Shown: piece after piece, positions 57,816 to 64,000 of the stretch | Layout of the letters: each line of letters starts with the position of its first letter | Numbering within the stretch: position 1 is the first letter of the stretch | Assembly (NCBI RefSeq): GCF_050574275.1 | Contig: NZ_CP192260.1 | Location: 806,001-870,000 of the forward strand | Direction of reading: 5' to 3' | Length of the DNA stretch: 64,000 nucleotides | From: Virgibacillus_F flavescens | GTDB lineage: Bacteria > Bacillota > Bacilli > Bacillales > Amphibacillaceae | Notes under the pieces: model-generated | What the model was told of the DNA's origin: nothing | The model's input: only the letters and a program-made list of their open reading frames with translations | Databases searched by the model: none | Program-made: the position numbers and the translations under genes

Positions 57816-58235
57816 ATGAAAAAATGGATGGGTTCTGCTGGATTGTGTATAAATGAAAAAAAACAGATTCTAATGGTTAAACAGGGACTTCCTGATGAGG
57901 AAAAGCTTTGGACCATTCCGTCTGGCGGTAAGGAAGCGAATGAAACGTTTGAAGCTTGCTGTATTAGAGAAACCTATGAAGAAACAGGTTATTTAACCAG
58001 CATAGTAAAGCCGTTATTTATAAAAGAAGGTACAACTTTTGGCATCCCGGTGACAGTACATTATTTCCAAATTAAGGTTGATGGTGGAAGTCCTATTATC
58101 CAGGATCCAGATGAACTTATTTACGAAATTGCCTGGAAGTCAGCAAATGAAATAAAAGATTTGGAGCTTTCTTTTCCAGAAGATAGGAATTTTTTATTAA
58201 ATTTCATCAACGAAGAGCAGGTCATGATTAATTAA
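57816..58235 (+). CDS. Nudix hydrolase
   Basis: 139 aa from the ATG at 57816 (AGAGGTG upstream). Complete Nudix box: G37, E43, R51, E52, E55, E56 and G58 in GGKEANE and CCIRETYEETGYL. Substrate not predictable. It may be part of the same transcript as the flanking small genes. Confidence 0.85.
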   Translation: MKKWMGSAGLCINEKKQILMVKQGLPDEEKLWTIPSGGKEANETFEACCIRETYEETGYLTSIVKPLFIKEGTTFGIPVTVHYFQIKVDGGSPIIQDPDELIYEIAWKSANEIKDLELSFPEDRNFLLNFINEEQVMIN

Positions 58236-58246
58236 GAGGTGCTACT

Positions 58247-58438
58247 ATGGACTTTGAATTATTAAAAGCAAGCATTAAACGATCAGCACTAAGGATTTTC
58301 TTAACAATAGCAGCAATTATACTTTTGATAAAAACTGTAGGGATTCTTTTCCCGGAAAATGAGTTTGCGATATACATCGTGGCTATCGCAACACCAATTC
58401 TTTTTATTTTAATTGATAAACCGAACGATAAAGAATAG
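58247..58438 (+). CDS. Small two-helix membrane protein
   Basis: 63 aa: MDFELLKASIKRSALRIF, then hydrophobic segments TIAAIILLIKTVGILF and AIYIVAIATPILFILI. AAGAGGTG precedes the ATG, 11 bases after the Nudix gene. Unknown family. Confidence 0.6.
   Translation: MDFELLKASIKRSALRIFLTIAAIILLIKTVGILFPENEFAIYIVAIATPILFILIDKPNDKE
58347..58360. promoter_or_regulatory. Possible weak Noc-binding site
   Basis: TTTTCCCGGAAAAT matches 12 of 14 bases of the Noc consensus and is itself a near-palindrome, but it is inside a coding sequence. Low weight. Confidence 0.25.
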
Positions 58439-58475
58439 CTTTAAAGACACCACGAATAGTCAGGAGATGTTGAAC

Positions 58476-58757
58476 ATGTTATTTATTATTTTCGCTTTTT
58501 TAGGGGTTGCCGTTGGACTGGCCATTATTAAGCTGACTCGCCACTACAGAGAGACCGGGAAATCAAGGATAATCACGATAGCACCTAGTGGTATCGCTAT
58601 CATACTAGCGGTTTTTCTCATGTATTTAGGAAACGCGGTGGTTGAAGGAACGAACGGCGCTGCGTTTATGCTTCTTTCGATGATCATTTTTTGTTTTGGT
58701 GGAGTGGTTTTATACGTAACGGATAAGAAACTGAACAGTAAGGGGAATACTCGTTGA
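58476..58757 (+). CDS. Small three-helix membrane protein
   Basis: 93 aa from the ATG at 58476 with CAGGAG 9 bases upstream (the longer frame overlaps the previous gene). Three hydrophobic segments, ending in DKKLNSKGNTR. Its stop overlaps the TTG start of the next gene. Unknown family. Confidence 0.6.
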   Translation: MLFIIFAFLGVAVGLAIIKLTRHYRETGKSRIITIAPSGIAIILAVFLMYLGNAVVEGTNGAAFMLLSMIIFCFGGVVLYVTDKKLNSKGNTR

Positions 58758-59458
58758 AATCAATCAAAGAGACGTACAACGATTTGTCAAAAGCTTATGA
58801 GGAGAATGTAGATACGGAAAGTCCCTATAATACCGATTATGAGCGTCCTGCAATGATGAAAGAGATCCCTGAGCAACTGGAAGGGGTAAAGGTTTTAGAT
58901 GCAGGCTGTGCTGCTGGCTGGTATTGTGAGGCGTTTGTGAGCCGTGGTGCGGACGTTACGGGAATCGATGTAAGTTCAGGGATGGTCGAAGCGGCTAAAA
59001 GAAGACTCGGAGTTAAAGCAGCAATTTTTTGCCATGACCTCGAAGAAGCGCTGCCATTTCAGAATGAAGAATTTGATATCATTGTCAGTTCCTTGACACT
59101 TCATTACATAAAAGACTGGGGGCCAGTTTTTCAGGAGTTCAGACGAGTATTGAAACCTGGAGGAATCTTGTTGTTTTCTGTCCATCATCCTTTTATGGAC
59201 TTTACCAGATTTAAGTTAGAGGACTATTTTAAGAAGCAGCTGCTGACAGAAACATGGACAAAGCAAAATATAAAAGCTGACGTCAGCTTTTATCGAAGGT
59301 CGTTACAGGAAATTATTACAGCTGTCTCAGAATATTTAACGGTGGAAGGCCTTACGGAACCACAGCCTGAAAAAGTAATGAAGGACAAGTACCCGAAAAA
59401 ATATACATACTTAATGAAGAATCCACATTTTTTAATAATAAAGTCCAGGAAACAATAG
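58754..59458 (+). CDS. Class I SAM-dependent methyltransferase
   Basis: 234 aa. Motif I VLDAGCAAGWYCEAF, motif II VTGIDVSSGMVEAAK, motif IV FDIIVSSLTLHYIKDW and motif V LKPGGILLFSVHHP. TTG start overlaps the preceding stop (TTGA). Close to the Methyltransf_11 group; substrate unknown. Confidence 0.88.
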   Translation: MKSIKETYNDLSKAYEENVDTESPYNTDYERPAMMKEIPEQLEGVKVLDAGCAAGWYCEAFVSRGADVTGIDVSSGMVEAAKRRLGVKAAIFCHDLEEALPFQNEEFDIIVSSLTLHYIKDWGPVFQEFRRVLKPGGILLFSVHHPFMDFTRFKLEDYFKKQLLTETWTKQNIKADVSFYRRSLQEIITAVSEYLTVEGLTEPQPEKVMKDKYPKKYTYLMKNPHFLIIKSRKQ

Positions 59459-59483
59459 TATCAGTTATAAATGAGGTGCAGGA

Positions 59484-59699
59484 ATGAACATTACCGATTG
59501 GATAAATAAATGTAATGGTGAAAAATGGTTTAGGGTAACTGGTTTTGTTGTTAAAGCAACTCTTGGACTAGTGCTTGCAGCAGCATTTATTTGTTGCGCC
59601 ATTTTGATTTATTTAGTAATACAGGATTATTTCTATGATGAGCCAGTCGTTGATAAAAACGAAACAATTGAATCGATAGAAATGGAGGCAAATTCATGA
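59484..59699 (+). CDS. Small single-helix membrane protein
   Basis: 71 aa: MNITDWINKCNGEKWFRVTGF, one long hydrophobic segment (FVVKATLGLVLAAAFICCAILIYLVI, in part) and an acidic tail (DKNETIESIEMEANS). ATGAGGTG precedes the start. It overlaps the next methyltransferase gene by 4 bases, so the two are translationally coupled. Unknown family. Confidence 0.6.
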   Translation: MNITDWINKCNGEKWFRVTGFVVKATLGLVLAAAFICCAILIYLVIQDYFYDEPVVDKNETIESIEMEANS

Positions 59700-60307
59700 C
59701 CAGTAAAGTGAATATAACTGATTCCTATAACAAAACGGCGATGGAGCGGGACAAATCGAAGCAACAGGATTGGAAGAAAAGAGAACGGGAAATTTTTCAT
59801 GCGACTGCGACGAAAGAAGGTGTGCACAGTTTGCTTGAAATTGGTGCAGGGCCAGGCAAGGATAGTTTGTACTTTAATGAACAGGGGCTGGAGACATATA
59901 GTACAGATATTTCGCCGGAAATGGTGCGGTTGTGCAAGGATAAAGGTCTGCCTGCTGGAGTGATGAGCTTTGAAAATCTGGATTTCCCAAATGATCAATT
60001 TGACGCGGTTTGGGCGATGAATTGTCTGCTTCATGCTCCTAAGAACGAAATCAGGGAGGTTCTGAAAGAAATCAAACGCGTGTTAAAACCTTTCGGACTA
60101 TTTTTTATGGGCGTATATGGTGGACAGAACTCTGAAGGTGTGTGGGAGGATGACTTCTACGAGCCGAAGCGCTTCTTTTCCTTTTATGATGACAATACGA
60201 TACAGGAATTACTGGAGGAGTTTTTTACAATCGAGCGGTTTAAGGTGGTTCCGGCTGATGTAGTTGGCGGGAGCTTTGCGTTTCAGTCGATTATCGTGCG
60301 TAATTGA
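59696..60307 (+). CDS. Class I SAM-dependent methyltransferase
   Basis: 203 aa. Motif I LLEIGAGPGKDSLYF, STDISPEMVRLC, FDAVWAMNCLLHAPK and LKPFGLFFMGVYGG. It resembles Methyltransf_11/25 small-molecule enzymes and is only distantly similar to the other methyltransferase 0.3 kb upstream. Coupled to the preceding small membrane protein. Confidence 0.88.
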   Translation: MTSKVNITDSYNKTAMERDKSKQQDWKKREREIFHATATKEGVHSLLEIGAGPGKDSLYFNEQGLETYSTDISPEMVRLCKDKGLPAGVMSFENLDFPNDQFDAVWAMNCLLHAPKNEIREVLKEIKRVLKPFGLFFMGVYGGQNSEGVWEDDFYEPKRFFSFYDDNTIQELLEEFFTIERFKVVPADVVGGSFAFQSIIVRN

Positions 60308-60350
60308 TAGATAAGCTGATATCCACACGAATAAGCCGTTATATAGTAAC
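60305..60350. repeat. Short minisatellite-like repeat
   Basis: Two roughly 20-base units, AAGCTGATATCCACACGAAT and AAGCCGTTATATAGTAAC. The same motif (GGCTGATAT) recurs every 21 bases at 62199-62270. Tentative. Confidence 0.35.
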
Positions 60351-60358
60351 TAAACAAA

Positions 60359-60402
60359 AAATAACCTGTCACCCGGTGTGAGTCTACTGGATGGCGGGTT
60401 AT
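60359..60402 (+). terminator. Possible terminator before the ars operon
   Basis: Stem ATAACCTGTCA/TGGCGGGTTAT with several G-T pairs; only a weak T-run follows. It would separate the methyltransferase from arsR. Confidence 0.4.
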
Positions 60403-60432
60403 CTGCGTCCATTGAGAATAATTAGTTGCAAC

Positions 60433-60452
60433 ATATAAGCAAATCGTTATAT
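60433..60452 (+). promoter_or_regulatory. Probable ArsR operator
   Basis: ATATAAGCAAATCGTTATAT is a 20-base imperfect palindrome (ATATAA...TTATAT), typical of ArsR/SmtB sites, ending 35 bases before arsR. Confidence 0.65.
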
Positions 60453-60487
60453 ACTAATACACGAATGAATAAGGAGGCGCTTTGCGT

Positions 60488-60832
60488 ATGCTACAAACTG
60501 TAATCGATATTGAAAAAGCGGCGTTGACACTTAAATTATTAGGTGACAAGACGAGACTGACCATGGTCGGCCTGTTAAAAGATAATGAATGCTGTGTTTG
60601 TGAATTTGTAGAAGTGTTTGATATGAGCCAGCCTTCCATCAGTCAACATCTTCGCAAGCTGCGGGATGCGGGCATTGTGAAAGAGAAAAGACGCGGGCAG
60701 TGGATTTTTTATTCGCTAAATAAAGAGAGTGTGAGCTTTCCGATGGTTATGACGCTTCTTGAACATATACCAGATCAGAAAGAAAAATTAGAATGCTTAG
60801 AAGCAGAGGGAAAACGAATTAGCTGTACGTAA
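60488..60832 (+). CDS. arsR: Arsenic-responsive repressor ArsR
   Basis: 114 aa. Winged helix with LLGDKTRLTMVGLL, metal-binding Cys35, Cys36 and Cys38 in ECCVCEF on the alpha-3 helix, and recognition helix SQPSISQHLRKLRDAGIV. Represses the ars operon until arsenite or antimonite binds. A TTG two codons upstream (60482) is the alternative start; AAGGAGG fits either (4 or 10 bases). Confidence 0.92.
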   Translation: MLQTVIDIEKAALTLKLLGDKTRLTMVGLLKDNECCVCEFVEVFDMSQPSISQHLRKLRDAGIVKEKRRGQWIFYSLNKESVSFPMVMTLLEHIPDQKEKLECLEAEGKRISCT

Positions 60833-60861
60833 GGTTTTTTCGTAAATAAGGAGGAATTTGA

Positions 60862-62163
60862 TTGGATTCATTAGTTTATTTAGCCATTGGGATCTTTGTC
60901 GTTACGTTAGTATTAGTAATTTGGCAGCCTAAGGGCTTAGGTATAGGTTGGAGCGCGTGCGGCGGGGCGATCCTTGCGCTAATCGTTGGCGTTGTTTCAT
61001 GGGGTGACGTACTTACGGTTACCGGGATTGTTTGGAACGCCACGTTAACGTTTGTCGCAGTTATTTTAATCTCGCTTATTTTAGACGAGATAGGATTTTT
61101 CGAATGGGCAGCATTGCATATGGCCCGTATAGCCAAAGGTAATGGCGTTCGAATGTTTGTCTATATTATCTTATTGGGATCTGTTGTAGCGGCATTTTTT
61201 GCGAATGACGGAGCTGCACTTATCTTGACGCCAATCGTATTGGCAATGGTGCGAAATTTAAATTTTAAAGAAAAAATGATTTTACCGTTTATTATGGCAA
61301 GTGGTTTTATTGCAGATACCGCATCATTGCCACTAATTGTAAGTAATTTAGTAAATATAGTTTCTGCCGATTATTTTGGTATCGGATTTGTGGAGTATGC
61401 TTCACGGATGATTATTCCAAACCTCTTTTCGATAGGTGCTAGTATTTTGGTATTATATTTATTTTTCCGTAAAAGCATTCCTGGGAACTATGATTTATCC
61501 CAGTTAAAACAACCAAATGAAGCAATAAAAGATCACACCATGTTCAGAGTTTCATGGGTAGTATTAGCTGCATTACTGGCCGGATACTTTGGCAGTGAAT
61601 TCATTGGTATTCCTGTATCCATTGTAGCTGGAATTATAGCTATTCTATTCCTGATTATGGCTAGAAGAAGCCCCGCGGTCGAAACGTCAACTGTTGTAAA
61701 AAGTGCACCATGGGCAATTGTATTCTTCTCGGTTGGTATGTATGTGGTTGTCTATGGATTGCAGAACGCTGGATTAACAAGTGTTCTCGCTACATTAATT
61801 CAGTGGACAGCAGATCAGGGACTGTATGTGGCAACGATTGGAATGGGCTTCATTGCCGCGATATTGTCTTCGATTATGAACAATATGCCAACGGTTATGA
61901 TTGACGCGCTTGCCATTTCAGAAGTGCAAACAACAGCACCAATAAAAGAAGCACTTATTTATGCGAATGTTATCGGGTCAGATCTTGGACCAAAAATTAC
62001 ACCGATTGGTTCGCTTGCCACATTATTATGGCTGCATGTTCTATCCCTGAAAGGTTTTAAGATTTCATGGGGCTATTATTTCAAGGTCGGAATTATTCTA
62101 ACCATACCAACCTTGTTCATCACACTGTCTGGACTTGCGTTATGGCTTTGGGTGATTTTATAA
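60862..62163 (+). CDS. arsB: Arsenite efflux transporter ArsB
   Basis: 433 aa with about 12 membrane helices. FFANDGAALILTPIVLAM and NNMPTVMIDALAI are conserved in the ArsB/NhaD superfamily, not in ACR3. TTG start at 60862 with AAGGAGGAA upstream. Probably works alone or with ArsA as an ATP-driven pump. Confidence 0.93.
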   Translation: MDSLVYLAIGIFVVTLVLVIWQPKGLGIGWSACGGAILALIVGVVSWGDVLTVTGIVWNATLTFVAVILISLILDEIGFFEWAALHMARIAKGNGVRMFVYIILLGSVVAAFFANDGAALILTPIVLAMVRNLNFKEKMILPFIMASGFIADTASLPLIVSNLVNIVSADYFGIGFVEYASRMIIPNLFSIGASILVLYLFFRKSIPGNYDLSQLKQPNEAIKDHTMFRVSWVVLAALLAGYFGSEFIGIPVSIVAGIIAILFLIMARRSPAVETSTVVKSAPWAIVFFSVGMYVVVYGLQNAGLTSVLATLIQWTADQGLYVATIGMGFIAAILSSIMNNMPTVMIDALAISEVQTTAPIKEALIYANVIGSDLGPKITPIGSLATLLWLHVLSLKGFKISWGYYFKVGIILTIPTLFITLSGLALWLWVIL

Positions 62164-62198
62164 AAGTTAAATCAGAGTTAGTTTGTGCTGCTGCATCT

Positions 62199-62275
62199 CG
62201 TGGCCGATATATCCACAATACTGGCTGATATACTGAAAAACTTGGCTGATAAACCAAACAGCTACAGGTAAAAAA
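62199..62275. repeat. 21-bp minisatellite between arsB and arsC
   Basis: Three units with the same start, TGGCCGATATATCCACAATAC, TGGCTGATATACTGAAAAACT and TGGCTGATAAACCAAACAGC, each 21 or 20 bases, fill most of this gap, which lies inside the ars operon. Confidence 0.6.
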
Positions 62276-62289
62276 AGGAGAATTTATTT

Positions 62290-62709
62290 ATGACTAAAAA
62301 AACAATTTACTTTCTATGTACGGGAAACTCATGCAGAAGCCAAATGGCAGAAGGGTTTGGTAAAGAATATCTTGGTGACGACTGGGAAGTGAAAAGCGCT
62401 GGGATTGAAGCACATGGCTTGAATCCAAATGCCGTAAAAGCAATGAAAGAAGTAGATATAGACATTTCCGGTCAGCAATCGGACATCATCGATCCGGATA
62501 TATTGAATAATGCTGCGATGGCTATTACGCTTTGCGGAGATGCTGCCGACAAATGTCCGATGACGCCACCTCACGTAAAACGTGAACACTGGGGATTTGA
62601 CGATCCTGCAAAAGCAGAAGGAACCGACGAAGAGAAATGGAAGGTATTCCAGCAGGTACGTGATGAAATTGGCGAGCGTATTAAGCTGTTTGCTGAGACT
62701 GGAAAATAA
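62290..62709 (+). CDS. arsC: Thioredoxin-coupled arsenate reductase ArsC
   Basis: 139 aa, low-molecular-weight phosphatase fold. P-loop CTGNSCRSQ with nucleophile Cys10 and Arg16; redox Cys82 and Cys89 in ITLCGDAADKCP. Reduces arsenate to arsenite for export by ArsB. AAAAGGAG lies before the ATG. Confidence 0.96.
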   Translation: MTKKTIYFLCTGNSCRSQMAEGFGKEYLGDDWEVKSAGIEAHGLNPNAVKAMKEVDIDISGQQSDIIDPDILNNAAMAITLCGDAADKCPMTPPHVKREHWGFDDPAKAEGTDEEKWKVFQQVRDEIGERIKLFAETGK

Positions 62710-62748
62710 TAGCGTAACAAGTTATTAAATTTACTATGGAGGGTTAGC

Positions 62749-63114
62749 ATGACTAAACTTGAAATTTTTGACCCAGCAATGTGTTGTTCTACCGGAGTAT
62801 GCGGGCCAACTGTAGATCCAGAACTTACACGGGTAGCCAGTGCTGTATTTTCTCTTCAAAAGAAGGGGTTTACTATAAATCGTTATAATCTCGCAAATGA
62901 GCCTGGGGAGTTCGTCGACAATAAAATCGTGAATAAGTTTCTCGAAGAACAAGGTCCAGACAGGCTACCTGTCGTTTTATTAAATGGAGAGATTGTTCTG
63001 GAAGCCAATTATCCAACGACTACGCAGCTTGCCGAGTGGTTTGATGTCGCAGCAGAAGCGTTAAACGACCGTCCGGATAATCGGGTAACAATAGATATCG
63101 ATCAACTGAAATAG
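62749..63114 (+). CDS. arsD: Arsenite metallochaperone ArsD
   Basis: 121 aa. The Cys12, Cys13 and Cys18 triad in AMCCSTGVCGP delivers arsenite to ArsA. GLPVVLL-type RLPVVLLNGEIV and a thioredoxin-like fold. No C-terminal vicinal Cys pairs (the CC112/CC119 of the plasmid R773 protein are absent), which is common in chromosomal homologues. Followed 15 bases later by arsA. Confidence 0.93.
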   Translation: MTKLEIFDPAMCCSTGVCGPTVDPELTRVASAVFSLQKKGFTINRYNLANEPGEFVDNKIVNKFLEEQGPDRLPVVLLNGEIVLEANYPTTTQLAEWFDVAAEALNDRPDNRVTIDIDQLK

Positions 63115-63129
63115 CGGGGTGTCAACATT

Positions 63130-64000
63130 ATGTACCAAAAGTTTAATCCAAACCACATGGTTAAAACACCTTTCCTGTTTTTTACAGGTAAGGGCGGCGT
63201 AGGTAAGACCTCCACTGCGTGTGCGACGGCCATTCATTTAGCGGATTCAGGCAAGAAGGTTTTGCTTGTAAGCACGGATCCAGCGTCTAACTTACAGGAT
63301 GTATTAGAAGTGGAATTAACAAATACACCTAAGCCCGTTCCGCACATAAAAAACTTAGATGCATCTAACATTGACCCGGAGGAAGCAGCAAAATCGCACC
63401 GAGAAAAGGTTGTTGGACCTTATCGAAATAAACTTCCAGACTCAGCTATCGCTAAAATGGAGGAGCAGCTTTCTGGTGCGTGCACGGTCGAGATGGCCGC
63501 CTTTGACGAGTTTGCATCGATAATTTCTAAGCCGTTAATTCATAATTATGACCACGTTATATTTGATACTGCGCCAACTGGTCATACCTTGAGATTACTC
63601 CAGCTTCCAAGTGCCTGGGATGGTTTCCTTGCGGAGAGCACACACGGGGCATCGTGTTTAGGTCCGTTATCCGGACTTCACGAAAAGAAAAATCTGTATA
63701 AACAGACTGTCGATGCATTGGCAGATGGAACGAAGACTACCTTAATCCTGGTAACGAGACCCGAAGTAGCTTCTTTACAGGAAGCGAACCGTTCTGCTCA
63801 TGAATTAAAGGAAATCGGAATACGAAACCAGGCGCTGATTGTGAATGGGTTATTACAAACTCACGTATCTAACGACGAAGTTTCCACTGCCTTTTTCAAT
63901 CGACAACAGGCAGCAATCAAGAAGCTTCCTGATGATTTGAAGCAAATGGCTGTGTACTCTTTACCGTTCGTTTCCTATCAACTTACAGGACTTGCGAATC
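63130..64000 (+). CDS. arsA: Arsenite-stimulated ATPase ArsA, first half (cut by window edge)
   Basis: I translated 290 codons from the ATG at 63130: MYQKFNPNHMVKTPFLFF, Walker A FTGKGGVGKTSTA, LLVSTDPASNLQDVL, the switch-I signature FDTAPTGHTLRLLQLP, and metal-site Cys in GACTVEMAAF and GASCLGPL (about residues 119 and 177). The protein remains open at the edge, so whether it is the two-domain form is unknown. Last visible gene of arsRBCDA. Confidence 0.93.
   Translation, partial: MYQKFNPNHMVKTPFLFFTGKGGVGKTSTACATAIHLADSGKKVLLVSTDPASNLQDVLEVELTNTPKPVPHIKNLDASNIDPEEAAKSHREKVVGPYRNKLPDSAIAKMEEQLSGACTVEMAAFDEFASIISKPLIHNYDHVIFDTAPTGHTLRLLQLPSAWDGFLAESTHGASCLGPLSGLHEKKNLYKQTVDALADGTKTTLILVTRPEVASLQEANRSAHELKEIGIRNQALIVNGLLQTHVSNDEVSTAFFNRQQAAIKKLPDDLKQMAVYSLPFVSYQLTGLAN

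Noticed and set aside
60488..60832. Cadmium/zinc-type SmtB repressor
   Set aside because: The CVC-type Cys cluster and the arsBCDA genes downstream indicate ArsR.

Overview
The window is the chromosomal replication-origin region of a low-GC, endospore-forming Firmicute of the family Bacillaceae. The gene order around the origin (gyrA-gyrB-remB-recF-yaaA-dnaN-dnaA / rpmH-rnpA-spoIIIJ-jag-mnmE-mnmG-rsmG-noc-soj-spo0J) is the Bacillus one. yyaC, spoIIIJ and remB point to a sporulator. The dispersed GC-rich palindromic repeats suggest the Oceanobacillus/Virgibacillus group; that genus-level guess is inference.

Layout. Positions 1-8975 hold the right-arm genes on the minus strand: gyrA (cut by the window edge), gyrB, remB, recF, yaaA, dnaN and dnaA, which starts at TTG. 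oriC is bipartite. A DnaA-box array lies at 9270-9620 and an unwinding element (DnaA-box, GC patch, DnaA-trios) lies between dnaA and dnaN at 7491-7529. From 9729 the other replichore runs on the plus strand: rpmH to rsmG, then the segregation genes noc, soj and spo0J with two parS sites (17121 and 20872). A PLP enzyme, membrane proteins, an MscS channel, ychF and the rpsF-ssb-rpsR operon with an S6:S18-type leader follow.

After a sodium symporter, an IS3-family element (29794-31231, with a -1 frameshift site) sits inside an older repeat, next to a minus-strand modABC operon. Core genes resume with yybS-gdpP-rplI, dnaC, purA (PurR boxes), a WalR-boxed LysM/G5/M23 cell-wall hydrolase, and the walRKHIJ-htrC operon. 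From about 50.4 kb the content is accessory: a DoxX-like protein, an ABC exporter, a PadR/DUF2812 pair, a Nudix-GNAT fusion, two lipoproteins, an S51 peptidase, a string of very small membrane proteins, a Nudix hydrolase and two methyltransferases. The window ends in an arsRBCDA operon, with arsA cut by the edge.

The genes act together in initiating and elongating replication (DnaA, DnaN, DnaC, gyrase, SSB), segregating origins and protecting nucleoids (ParABS, Noc), assembling membranes (YidC/Jag), modifying tRNA and rRNA (MnmEG, RsmG) and controlling cell-wall homeostasis (Wal). The gene-free gaps are unusually rich in repeats: at least four dispersed families plus 21-bp minisatellites. One family keeps its folded structure through compensatory base changes, and it is the best candidate here for an undescribed element. 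I found no RNA genes of the rRNA or tRNA classes and no CRISPR array.
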